Of a stretch of DNA of 64,000 bases, positions 46,696-56,400 are shown piece after piece. The notes under the pieces were generated by a model, which was not told the origin of the DNA, ran no database searches, and saw nothing but the letters and a program-made list of their open reading frames with translations. The stretch comes from Prevotella sp. UBA3675 (GTDB lineage Bacteria; Bacteroidota; Bacteroidia; Bacteroidales; Bacteroidaceae). Position 1 is the stretch's first letter; each line of letters starts with the position of its first letter. The position numbers were made by a program, and so were the translations under genes. The DNA lies in contig DFJI01000017.1 in the NCBI GenBank assembly GCA_002372235.1, positions 1,899 through 65,898 of the forward strand, read 5' to 3'.

Positions 46696-47349
46696 CTAAT
46701 CCACGGTCTCGAACTTCCACCCCTCTGAGGCGTACTTGCTTCGCGGGAAGATGAACACCTCGTCATCAATGCCACCGGCATGGAAGTCTGATATCTTGAT
46801 GGTGGTCCAGATGAAGGCCACCTTGATGCGCAAACGGATGGGGGCATAGGTGTGGGGAGCCAGGAGGGCTTTCACCTCCTTGATGGTGCCCTTGGCCTTT
46901 TTCTTCTGCTTGAGGGTGACGAGGAGCCCGTCGGGCTGCTTGGCTATGCTATAGCTGAAGTCGTCGAGCGTGAACTTGAAGCGTGCGGCATATTTGTCTT
47001 TCTTCTCTGATGTGGGGTCGTATATTTCGACCTTCTTTTTCTTCCTAATGGCTTTATAGTAATTCTGCCCGTCGCTCCAACTTTCGACACGACGGTCAGA
47101 ATAGCGCTTCTTGTTCCCCTTCAGCCAGATCTTGCCTTTGGTCTTGAAAACGCCTATTATATTTACATCATAGACAAGACTGGAGCCCTCGTTGCCAAAG
47201 ACTCGGTCGTAGGCCGTCTCGAAGATGCGCCTGGCCTGCTGGGCGTTGGGGGTCTCGTCGTTAGCATAAGCTGCGAGACTCATGACCAGCAGCAGCAGGA
47301 CGGCCTGAATGCGCCTGTAGTTCGTGTTTACTTGAGCATTGAGAATCAT
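46696..47349 (-). CDS. LolA-like periplasmic protein
   Basis: 217-residue exported protein with a signal peptide (hydrophobic AVLLLLVMSLAAYA). The body is a half-barrel of beta strands (SSLVYDVNIIGVFKTKGKIWLKG, then YSDRRVESWSDGQNYYKAI) resembling the LolA/LolB lipoprotein-carrier fold, with a late ISDFHAGGIDDEVFIFP. Start at MILNAQ, because the longer reading adds 12 charged residues. Lipoprotein shuttling across the periplasm is inferred from fold resemblance only. Confidence 0.68.
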   Translation of the reverse strand: MILNAQVNTNYRRIQAVLLLLVMSLAAYANDETPNAQQARRIFETAYDRVFGNEGSSLVYDVNIIGVFKTKGKIWLKGNKKRYSDRRVESWSDGQNYYKAIRKKKKVEIYDPTSEKKDKYAARFKFTLDDFSYSIAKQPDGLLVTLKQKKKAKGTIKEVKALLAPHTYAPIRLRIKVAFIWTTIKISDFHAGGIDDEVFIFPRSKYASEGWKFETVD

Positions 47350-47409
47350 CGCTGTTTTTTCTTCTTCTTCTTTATTCTTTTGCATAAAGCTTTCTTAACA
47401 CAACAAAAT

Positions 47410-47446
47410 GAGGGAGATGCCCGTTTCCTGTCCGGGCATCTTCCTC
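47410..47446 (-). terminator. Terminator of the nqr operon
   Basis: Stem 47410-47423 with 47433-47446 (14 pairs, one G-T) and a 9-base loop, followed on the minus strand by a short TTTTG tract, 28 bases after nqrF. Confidence 0.7.
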
Positions 47447-47474
47447 GCAAATACTGTGCTCTGACAGCAACCTG

Positions 47475-48743
47475 TTAGCCACCAAAGTTATCGTACATGA
47501 TTGACTCCGACTCAACTCCCAGCGAGTCGAGCATCTGAACGACCGCCTTCGACATGGGGCCGGGGCCGCACATGTAGTACTCGATGTCCTCGGGTGCCTC
47601 GTGGTCCTTCAGATAAGTGTTGAGCATCACCTGATGCACAAAGCCGGGAGTGTATTTCACGCCTGCAGCATCGGCGGCAGGATCGGGACGGTCGAGCGCC
47701 AGATGGAAGTGGAAGTTGGGGAACTCCTTCTCCAGACTGAGGAAGTCGTCGAGATAGAACACCTCGTTCAGGGCGCGGGCTCCGTAGAAGTAGTGCATCT
47801 CGCGATCGGTGGTGTGCAGTGTCTTCGTCATGTGCATGATCTGCGCACGGAGCGGAGCCATGCCGGCACCGCCGCCCACCCAAATCATCTCCTTCTTAGA
47901 GTCGAAGTGGGGATGGAAGTCGCCATAGGGGCCGCTCATGATCACCTTGTCGCCAGGCTTCAGCGAGAAGATGTAGGACGAGGCGATACCGGGATTCACC
48001 TCCATGAAGCCGCTGCGATCAGGCTTGAACGGCGGCGTGGCAATGCGCACCGTCAACATGAACACGTCACCCTCGGCAGGATAGTTTGCCATGGAGTAGG
48101 CACGAATGGTGGGTTCAGGGTTCTTACACTTCAGGGGGAACATGTTGAACTTCTCCCATGAAGGCAAGTACTCCTCGCCAATGAGCGACTTGTCGAAATC
48201 CTTATCGTAGTCGATGCAATCGAATGCAGGAATCTTAATCTGGGCATAAGAGCCGGGCAGGAAGTCCATGTGGGCACCTGCTGGCAGCTGCACCTTGAAC
48301 TCCTTGATGAAGGTTGCCACGTTCTTGTTGGAGATGACGGTGCACTCATATTCCTTCACGCCCAAGACGCTTTCATCGACATGAATCTTCAGGTCGCCTT
48401 TCACCTTGCACTGGCAGCCCAGTCGCCAACCGGCCTTCACTTCCTTGCGAGTGAAGTGCGAACGCTCGGAATCGAGAATCTCGCCACCGCCCTCAAACAC
48501 CTGCACCTTGCACTGGCCGCACGATGCCTTGCCGCCACAGGCTGAGGGCAGGAAGATGCCGTTCTCGTTGAGCGTGGCCATCAGCGAATTGCCTTGCGGC
48601 ACATTGATGGTGTTGGTACCATTGATTTCAATATTCACATTTCCGCTGGGCGACAGGTACTTCCTGGCCACCACCAAAACAAACACTAACAGGAGAATTA
48701 CGGCGAGGAAAACTCCTATACTATATGAAATAAACTGTATCAT
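47475..48743 (-). CDS. nqrF: Na+-NQR subunit F (NADH dehydrogenase, FAD and 2Fe-2S)
   Basis: Electron entry subunit of the sodium-pumping NADH:quinone oxidoreductase, 422 residues. One N-terminal membrane helix (about 3-27), a ferredoxin domain with Cys ligands C69, C75, C78 and C110, and a ferredoxin-reductase domain binding FAD (RAYSMANYP) and NADH (GGGAGMAPLRAQI). Last gene of nqrABCDEF. Confidence 0.96.
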   Translation of the reverse strand: MIQFISYSIGVFLAVILLLVFVLVVARKYLSPSGNVNIEINGTNTINVPQGNSLMATLNENGIFLPSACGGKASCGQCKVQVFEGGGEILDSERSHFTRKEVKAGWRLGCQCKVKGDLKIHVDESVLGVKEYECTVISNKNVATFIKEFKVQLPAGAHMDFLPGSYAQIKIPAFDCIDYDKDFDKSLIGEEYLPSWEKFNMFPLKCKNPEPTIRAYSMANYPAEGDVFMLTVRIATPPFKPDRSGFMEVNPGIASSYIFSLKPGDKVIMSGPYGDFHPHFDSKKEMIWVGGGAGMAPLRAQIMHMTKTLHTTDREMHYFYGARALNEVFYLDDFLSLEKEFPNFHFHLALDRPDPAADAAGVKYTPGFVHQVMLNTYLKDHEAPEDIEYYMCGPGPMSKAVVQMLDSLGVESESIMYDNFGG

Positions 48744-48764
48744 AGTCTTCTAAGTTCCCTAAGA

Positions 48765-49391
48765 TTAGATGTTTAACCCTGAGAAGCACATCATGGCCAT
48801 AGCCATGAGGCCTACCACAATAAACGTAATGCCCAATCCCTGCAACGGACGAGGCACGTCGCTGTATTGCATCTTCTCGCGAATGGCACCCAGAGAAACG
48901 ATGGCCAAGGTCCAGCCGATGCCAGAGCCGAAGCCATAGACGAGGGCATCCCATACGGATGTGATGGCTTGCGTGTTGGACGGGTCGAGCAGGATGCGCT
49001 GCTGCATGAAGAGCGAAGCACCCATGATGGCACAGTTTACGGCAATCAGCGGCAGGAAGATGCCTAAAGCGGCATAGAGTGAAGGTGAATAGCGTTCGAC
49101 CGCCATCTCTACGAGCTGCACCATACCGGCAATGACACCGATGAAGAGGATGAACGACAGATAGCTCAGGTCAACGCCCTCAACAAGACAGCCGGGGCCG
49201 AGCACCTTCGTCTGCAGCAGATAGTTGACGGGCACCGTCACCGTGAGCACGAATGTCACAGCCAAGCCCAGTCCCATAGAGGTCTTCACCGTCTTCGACA
49301 CGGCCAGATAGGAGCACATGCCAAGGAAGAAGGCAAATATCATGTTATCGACGAATATCGACCTGAAGAATAAACTTATTGCGTGTTCCAT
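48765..49391 (-). CDS. nqrE: Na+-NQR subunit E
   Basis: 208-residue inner-membrane subunit with six helices, paralogous to NqrD. The [17 protein letters not shown] start and [12 protein letters not shown] motif hold the cysteine that, with NqrD, coordinates an intramembrane iron centre. It sits 2 bases from nqrD. Confidence 0.95.
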   Translation of the reverse strand: MEHAISLFFRSIFVDNMIFAFFLGMCSYLAVSKTVKTSMGLGLAVTFVLTVTVPVNYLLQTKVLGPGCLVEGVDLSYLSFILFIGVIAGMVQLVEMAVERYSPSLYAALGIFLPLIAVNCAIMGASLFMQQRILLDPSNTQAITSVWDALVYGFGSGIGWTLAIVSLGAIREKMQYSDVPRPLQGLGITFIVVGLMAMAMMCFSGLNI

Positions 49392-49393
49392 AA

Positions 49394-50017
49394 TTACTTC
49401 TCCTTATAAAAATATGCTCTGTGAACCCAAATGACGATACCGACAAGGATGAGCGCCATTGCCGGCATGGTCATCATACCATTATTAATATATCCCCAGT
49501 CGTAGCAGGCATCCGGAATAATCTGAAAGCCCAACAGGGAGCCACGTCCAAGAAGCTCACGCACAGCACCTACTATAACGAGGATGAGTGCATAGCCGAG
49601 ACCGTTGCCCACACCATCAAGGAAAGAAGGCCAAGGCTTGTTCATCATGGCAAAAGCCTCTAAACGTCCCATCAGAATACAGTTGGTGATAATCAGGCCG
49701 ACATATACGCTCAGTTCTACGCTCACGTCATAGACGTATGCCTTCAGCACCTGGCTCACGATGGTCACCAACGCGGCCACCACCACCAGCTGCACCACGA
49801 TACGGATGCGGTTGGGAATAGTATTGCGCAAGATGGAGATGATCACGTTTGAGAAAGCCGTAATCACGGTTACAGCCAGTCCCATCACGATGGCGGGCTT
49901 CAGCTGCGAGGTCACTGCCAGCGCCGAGCAGATGCCCAGCACCTGAACAAGAATCGGGTTGTCGAGGTTGAGCGGATTGCAGAACACCTCGCGGTTTTGT
50001 TTACTAAATAATGCCAT
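49394..50017 (-). CDS. nqrD: Na+-NQR subunit D
   Basis: 207-residue six-helix membrane subunit. [13 protein letters not shown] near residue 30 and [13 protein letters not shown] in the second half carry the conserved iron-site cysteines. It is placed between nqrC and nqrE as in other Nqr operons. Confidence 0.95.
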   Translation of the reverse strand: MALFSKQNREVFCNPLNLDNPILVQVLGICSALAVTSQLKPAIVMGLAVTVITAFSNVIISILRNTIPNRIRIVVQLVVVAALVTIVSQVLKAYVYDVSVELSVYVGLIITNCILMGRLEAFAMMNKPWPSFLDGVGNGLGYALILVIVGAVRELLGRGSLLGFQIIPDACYDWGYINNGMMTMPAMALILVGIVIWVHRAYFYKEK

Positions 50018-50022
50018 AGTCC

Positions 50023-50709
50023 TTATTCCTCCTCTGCTTTAAGTTCAACATCAGCCGAATCGGCACTTGCTTTCTCTACAACACTTTCAACGAACTGGCC
50101 CAAAGAGTAGTTCGAGAGATTCTTCAGACCTTCTTTCAGCATTGCATCGACACCGTTGCTGGTCAGCGTAGCACCTGTCACACAGTCAACCTGCGACTCA
50201 GGACGATCTACTTTCTTCACCACAGAGAGCACAACATTGTCGTCTTCATCATAGATTTTCTTACCGATGAACTTCTCCTGCCACTTCTGCGAGTCCTTGA
50301 TCTCAGCTCCCAGTCCGGCGGTCTCACTCTCGTGGTTGAAGTAGGCTCCATACACCTTGCCATCTTCGCCGATAGCCAGATAACCGCTGATGCCTCCCCA
50401 GAGGCCCATGCCCTTCAGGCTGGCAACCAGGATGTCCTGACCGTCAATCTGGCATTCATAGACCTTCTGCCCTTCAACCTCCTTTTCTGCTTTCACCACC
50501 TCGGCATATTTGGCTTCGGCCTCAGCGCCGTCGAGATTGCGAATATTGAGCGAGTAGAGGATTTGCTTTTTCACGTCGAGTGCCACGTTGGCATCCTGCA
50601 TGGGTTTCAGCATCTGAAACACGAAAGCCAACAGGAAGGCAACGACCACTACAAGAATCGCACTATATATAAATATGTACGAGTTGGAATTTGTATTTAG
50701 CTTGCTCAT
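50023..50709 (-). CDS. nqrC: Na+-NQR subunit C
   Basis: 228-residue subunit with one N-terminal membrane helix (about 11-33) and a periplasmic FMN-binding domain. The covalent FMN motif T178-G-A-T181 (CVTGATLTSNG) is intact; the flavin is attached to the final threonine by ApbE in this family. Confidence 0.95.
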   Translation of the reverse strand: MSKLNTNSNSYIFIYSAILVVVVAFLLAFVFQMLKPMQDANVALDVKKQILYSLNIRNLDGAEAEAKYAEVVKAEKEVEGQKVYECQIDGQDILVASLKGMGLWGGISGYLAIGEDGKVYGAYFNHESETAGLGAEIKDSQKWQEKFIGKKIYDEDDNVVLSVVKKVDRPESQVDCVTGATLTSNGVDAMLKEGLKNLSNYSLGQFVESVVEKASADSADVELKAEEE

Positions 50710-50727
50710 AATTCAAAATTTAGAATT

Positions 50728-51888
50728 TCACTGTTTAGAAGCACGCTTCTGTCGTTTCGAGATATTGCGCTCCACAACGAAGTGGTCGATCGTAGGAGCA
50801 AACATGTTCATGAGCAGGATAGCCAGCATCATGCCCTCAGGATAGCCAGGATTCATCACACGAATGATGACGGCCATTGCTCCGATAATAAAGCCGTAGA
50901 TCCACTTGCCACATTCTGTACGGCATGAAGTGACGGGATCGGTAGCCATGAACACTGCACCAAAGCAGAAGCCGCCCAGCACCAAGTGCTCATACCATGT
51001 GATTGGAGTCATGCCGAGACTCTCGAAGCAGCAGGCCATCAAGCCGCCACCAAGGAACACGCTCAGCATGGTCTTCCACGAAGCGATGCCCGTCCAGAGC
51101 AACAGGATTGCGCCAAGCGCAATAGCAATGACACTGGTCTCGCCAATTGAACCGGGAATGAAGCCCAGAACCATATCGCTGAGCGAGGCCGACACATCAG
51201 CCCCCTGCCCCACTTGTCCCAGAGGGGTCGCAGCTGTAAATCCGTCGGGCAGCGTGTTGCCGAAGCCGAGAATGCTCTCGTTGGCTACCCACACCTGATC
51301 GCCGCTCATCTTCGTGGGATAAGCGAAGAACAGGAAGGCACGGCAAAGCAATGCCGGATTGAAGATGTTCATACCCGTACCGCCGAAGATTTCCTTGCCG
51401 ATGATGACTGCGAAAGCTACGGCAATCGCCAGTATCCAAAGCGGACAGTTGACCGGAACAATCAGCGGAATCAAGATGCCGCTGACGAGGAAGCCTTCCT
51501 GAATCTCTTCTCCTTTCCACTGTGCCCAGGCAAACTCGATGCCCAGTCCCACGATGTAAGAAACGAGAATCTTAGGCAGCACTGCCAGGAATCCGAAGAC
51601 GAACAAGTCGAAGAACGAGGCCGAAGCCAGTGTGCCTGCAGCCAGATAGTTCTGGTAGCCCACGTTATACATGCCGAACAGCATAGCCGGCATCAGCGCA
51701 AGGACCACCATGCTCATGATGCGCTTCGAGTCGATGGCGTCGTGAATGTGTACGCCCGTCTTTGCCGTGTCGTTTGGCACATAAAGAAACGTCTCGAAGC
51801 CGTCGAACAACGAGCGGAAGGCATGTAGCTTGCCACCCTCCTCGAAGTTCGGCTTTATCTTATTCAGATAATTTCTTAAAGCGCTCAT
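50728..51888 (-). CDS. nqrB: Na+-NQR subunit B
   Basis: 386-residue membrane subunit that carries covalent FMN, riboflavin and the quinone/Na+ pathway. The FMN site reads DGFTAATPLG (T221 as likely acceptor) instead of the SGAT of Vibrio. About ten membrane helices; FGGTGMNIFNPAL is a family block. Confidence 0.95.
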   Translation of the reverse strand: MSALRNYLNKIKPNFEEGGKLHAFRSLFDGFETFLYVPNDTAKTGVHIHDAIDSKRIMSMVVLALMPAMLFGMYNVGYQNYLAAGTLASASFFDLFVFGFLAVLPKILVSYIVGLGIEFAWAQWKGEEIQEGFLVSGILIPLIVPVNCPLWILAIAVAFAVIIGKEIFGGTGMNIFNPALLCRAFLFFAYPTKMSGDQVWVANESILGFGNTLPDGFTAATPLGQVGQGADVSASLSDMVLGFIPGSIGETSVIAIALGAILLLWTGIASWKTMLSVFLGGGLMACCFESLGMTPITWYEHLVLGGFCFGAVFMATDPVTSCRTECGKWIYGFIIGAMAVIIRVMNPGYPEGMMLAILLMNMFAPTIDHFVVERNISKRQKRASKQ

Positions 51889-51926
51889 TATTTTTACTTT
51901 GATTGATTGATGAATGATTTCTTGAA

Positions 51927-53309
51927 TTAGCTATTCTCTTTCCTTAGAATGTCAAGCCCTTCGCGCACGATACGCTGCAACTCCAGCTTTGAGGAATCCA
52001 CGAATTCTGCCAAGGCAAAGTCTTCAGGTGAAACTTCATAGATGCCGAGCTGTTCCTGACGGTCAATGTCGCCTGTGATGATAGCCTTGATAAGGTACTC
52101 GGCATAGATGTCCATAGGAAGCACCTTGTCATATTCACCACTCATAATCATGTGGCGCTCACCGCCTTTGATACGGGCATCGGCTACATAAGCCTTCTTC
52201 TTGCCACAGAACCAACAGTTCTGCAACCATGAGAAATAGCTGCGATTCACTGAGAACTGCTTGAATCGAGGCATTATCCATCCCAGCATCTCATCGGCAT
52301 CGTCGCCCTCGGGGATTACCGTTATCTCGGAAGAATGAGCTCCAAGGAAGCCGTCTTTCGTAGTCTTACGGCCTGTGAGTACATTGCCGTTGATGATGCG
52401 CACATGATGATTTGCATCATAACTGTTGCTGAGCAGCGTGGAAAGTTCCTCGCCCACCAGCATGTCAACATGTAGCGGCTTCAATACCTCGCTTCCGCAA
52501 AGGGCGACCGTGCGGTGTAAATCCACTTTGCCCGTGTTGAACAGGCGACCGATGAAGAGCACCACCGTCGGATCGCCTATCGTCCACACCACTTCGCCCT
52601 TGTTCACTGGCGCTACGTTGTTCACCTGAACGCCCACGTTGCCCGCAGGACACTTGCCTTCAAACACATTCAGCTCCACATAGTTCTCAATCTGCCGCTT
52701 CTGCAGCTCTGCCTGAAGGTCGGGCTGAATGCCCAGTCCCAGATAGGTCTTGGCAATCTTTGAAAGGGCTATAAGTCCTGTCGTGAAGTCGTCTTCCTGC
52801 CCTTTCACTTCAAAATCGAAGCGGCAAGCCAGTGGTTTGTCACGAAGTGCCGATACGAAAATTGCCTTAGGCTTCGTTTCCGGATTGGTGGAAACAGCAT
52901 AAGGCAACTGATTGATATAGCCAAAGATACCAGCCGATAAGAGCGCTTCGCAAACGGCTTGACCGTCCATCTTTGAAACATCCTTTTTACAAAAATCGAC
53001 ATACTCTTGCTGGGCATCGGCTTCAACCCTCACACAGAGCACCTTACGACGTTCGCCTCGTTCTACGGCGGTAACTTTTCCACTAACAGGCGAAGCGAAA
53101 CGAACCGTGGGATACTGCTTGTTGACAAAAAGCGCATCCCCGGCCTTGACATGATCACCTTCTTTAACAACGACCTTCGGTACGACACCTTCGAAATCAT
53201 CAGGCACTAAAGCATACTTGCCATTCGATTTCAATTGAATCTTTGTTTCCGAAGCGCACCCCTGAAGGTTTATGTCCAGGCCTTTACGCAACTTAATCAA
53301 ATTTGTCAT
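51927..53309 (-). CDS. nqrA: Na+-NQR subunit A
   Basis: 460-residue peripheral subunit on the cytoplasmic face, first gene of the operon. Starts IKLRKGLDINLQG, with a barrel-sandwich DHVKAGDALFVNK region and FIGRLFNTGKVDLHRTVAL, consistent with NqrA. Together with nqrB-F it forms a complete, ordered six-gene unit coupling NADH oxidation to Na+ export. Confidence 0.95.
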   Translation of the reverse strand: MTNLIKLRKGLDINLQGCASETKIQLKSNGKYALVPDDFEGVVPKVVVKEGDHVKAGDALFVNKQYPTVRFASPVSGKVTAVERGERRKVLCVRVEADAQQEYVDFCKKDVSKMDGQAVCEALLSAGIFGYINQLPYAVSTNPETKPKAIFVSALRDKPLACRFDFEVKGQEDDFTTGLIALSKIAKTYLGLGIQPDLQAELQKRQIENYVELNVFEGKCPAGNVGVQVNNVAPVNKGEVVWTIGDPTVVLFIGRLFNTGKVDLHRTVALCGSEVLKPLHVDMLVGEELSTLLSNSYDANHHVRIINGNVLTGRKTTKDGFLGAHSSEITVIPEGDDADEMLGWIMPRFKQFSVNRSYFSWLQNCWFCGKKKAYVADARIKGGERHMIMSGEYDKVLPMDIYAEYLIKAIITGDIDRQEQLGIYEVSPEDFALAEFVDSSKLELQRIVREGLDILRKENS

Positions 53310-53322
53310 ATAAATAATTAGA

Positions 53323-53334
53323 AATAACGTTATT
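53323..53334. promoter_or_regulatory. Palindrome in the nqr leader, possible operator
   Basis: AATAACGTTATT is a perfect 12-base palindrome 14 bases upstream of the nqrA ATG, and ATAACG recurs at 53342. It lies downstream of a putative nqr -7 box. Confidence 0.4.
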
Positions 53335-53351
53335 ATTCTCTATAACGGCTG

Positions 53352-53359
53352 CAAAATTA
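53352..53359 (-). promoter_or_regulatory. -7 box of the nqr operon
   Basis: Minus-strand TAATTTTG, 43 bases before the nqrA ATG; -33 element not clear. Confidence 0.45.
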
Positions 53360-53423
53360 ATACTTTTTTGATAGAAGTGCCTTATTTTTCGGATAAAAAT
53401 AGAGCTTTCACAAGATTTTATCG

Positions 53424-53431
53424 TATTTTTG
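53424..53431 (+). promoter_or_regulatory. -7 box of tamB
   Basis: TATTTTTG, 50 bases before the TTG start of tamB; divergent from the nqr promoter. Confidence 0.45.
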
Positions 53432-53480
53432 CAACGCTAAAAACACCCCTGCAAAGTGTTTGTAAACTCGGATTGACAGA

Positions 53481-56400
53481 TTGAAGATACTTAGACATAT
53501 CCTGAGCGGACTAATATGGAGCTTGATTGCTCTGTACGTCTTGCTAATGACACTCACCCACATACCAGCCTTCCAAACGAAGTTAGCCAATAAAGTGGCG
53601 ACTGAGATTGGCAAAAAACTGGGTACAAAGGTTCAGATGGAGCGAGTGAATCTGGGGTTTCTCAATCGCATTATCATCGACGGCTTCCACATTTACGACC
53701 AACAAGGAGAAAGCTTGCTGCGCGTAGGTCGCCTATCGGTAAGGGCCGAGTGGTCTGCCCTACTGAACGGACGCATCAGCATCTCATCGGCTCAGCTGTT
53801 CGGCGCTCAGGCTAATTTATATAAGACCCATGCCGAAGCTCCAGCGAACTATCAGTTTGTAATCGATTCGCTCGCCTCTAAAGACACTACTTCAAGCGCT
53901 CCTCTACAGCTGCGCATCAACTCACTCATTGTGAGACATTCAAGCATCAGCTATCACAGAAGAGACGTTCCTTTACTTGACAAAATCAGTACTGACCATC
54001 TGAGTTTCAATAACATAAGCGCACACATCATACTTAAAGAATTGAACGAAGACACCCTTAATGTCAACATAAAGCGCTTGGCTTTGAACGAACTTAGCGG
54101 ACTGAAGCTAAAGAGCCTTACACTCAAATTGGAGGCTGGAAAAAAGAGTAGCCGACTTTCAGAACTGAAGCTCCAACTGCCAGAGTCAACCTTGTTCATC
54201 AATGAAGCCGAAGCGAATTATGACGCAAAGCACCTAAAAGAGACTTTACGCTATCGCGTGGACAGCTTAGCCTTCGGAGTCTGTCTTAACGACTTGAGCT
54301 TCCTGCACCCTTCTTTAAAGAATGTACGCGAAGTAATAGAATGCAAGACCCTTGTGCAAGGAAGTTCGCAAAGCATCCGTATTCCATCGGTCATCATCAA
54401 CTCCACTAACAATCTTATCACCCTGAAAGCTACAGGATGGGCCGAGCATTTAGACCAAAGCTATCCTGAATGGCAAGCTGTGGTGAACCAGTTTTCCATG
54501 AACGAGAATACGTTTCGCCTACTGAAAAGCGAAATTCCCGCTCTTCCTGAGATTTTAGGAAACATTGGCAACCTGAACATTCACGGACGGTTTGAAGGAT
54601 GGCAAACAGGCGACATGCAAGCCACGTCAACTCTTACAACGGATATAGGAAATCTGGAGGCTAACTTTCAGATAGATGCCAACAAGGCGTTCAAAGGCAA
54701 TCTCACTTCGAATGGTATTGACCTGAAAGGACTGCTGAACAACGAACGATTCGGCAACATAAGTGGAAATATTAATATTCAAGGTGACCGCACAGGGGTA
54801 AACGTGATGGGGGAAATACCTGCTTTCGAATACAAGAATTATGCATACCAGAACATCAATCTCAATGCGTCACTCCTTACCAATGATCTTTTGCATGGTG
54901 ACTTCCACCAAATGTCTGCTACCGGCGTTCTGAAAATAGACGACGAAAACATTAAGACGATGCTTAATGGTGAATGGAAGAAAACGGGCAAGAACATGAA
55001 GATAAAGGCTGAAGGAAACGTCAGAGACTTTTCGCCCTTGACACTCCATCTGTCTGACAAATGGGGCAAGTCGGTCTTCACAGCCAGTTTTGCGACCGAC
55101 ATTACTGCCAGCAACCTGAATGATGCACAAGGCAGCATCACACTCTACGATTTCGCGATGGCAGACTCTACGGACGTGTTTACAATCAAGAATGTTCAGC
55201 TCACTACTGGCTTTGAGGGACAACGACATCATTTTCAGGTCAAGGGAGACATGGGCACGATGGAACTCAATGGAGAATTCAACTGGGACACCTTGCCACA
55301 GAGCTTCATCAATGTGCTGGGAGCTCATCTCCCCACCCTGCCAGGACTTCCCCCCATGAACGATCGGGTCACGAACGACTTCGACATCAAGCTTGAGCTC
55401 TATTCTACCCGGTGGATGCAAAAGTTGCTCAATATTCCCGTGAATCTTGATGAGCCTATGACACTGAGTGGTAGTATCAACGACACCAATCGTAATCTAA
55501 GCATAACAGGAAACATACCTGCTTTTACTTACAAGGGCAGTTCGTATAGGAATGCCGTTGTTGCCTTCACGTCGCCAAGTGACAGCATCCTTTGTGACAT
55601 CAGTCTCAAGAAAATCATGGACAATGGAACGGGTATGGATATAGGCTTAAAGGCTAATGCCTCTGACAATCGGCTGCAGACAAGTGTGAACTGGAATAAT
55701 CACGCCAAGGGCAGAATATTCATGCAAGGCAACCTCAATGCCATCACTCAGCTATATAGTGATCACAACAGAAAAGCCCAAGCACACATACACATTCAGC
55801 CATCCCATATCACAATGGGCGCAGCCAAATGGGATGTTCTGCCGTCCAATATTTTCTATTCAGAGAAGAAATTGATAGTAGATGAATTCTCTGTAAAGCA
55901 TGAACAACAGCATCTGACCATCGACGGAGTGGCCTCTGCCTCTCCGACCGACACATTGGCTGTGGATATGAAAGAGATGGACGTTGGCTATATCATGGAA
56001 CTCATTAATTTCCATCCTGTTGAGTTCAATGGCTTGGCAACTGGAAATGTCTATGCTACGCAACTGTTTGAGAGACCTATAGCATGGACTAACCTTACAG
56101 TTGACCAGTTCACATTCGAGAATGGAAGAATGGGAACGCTATATGCCAATGCACAATGGAACAACGAAAGACAACAGATTGACATTGATGCCAAGACTGA
56201 AGATGGTCCTGAAGTCATGACACTTATCGACGGCTACGTGTCACCTGTACGTAAAGACATAGACCTGAACATCAGAGGGCGCGGTACGCATATAGAGTTC
56301 TTGAAGACATATACAAGCAGTTTCCTCAAAAACATAGAAGGGCATGCTTACGGAGATCTGAAACTTGTGGGACCTTTGGGCAAAATGGACCTGATAGGAA

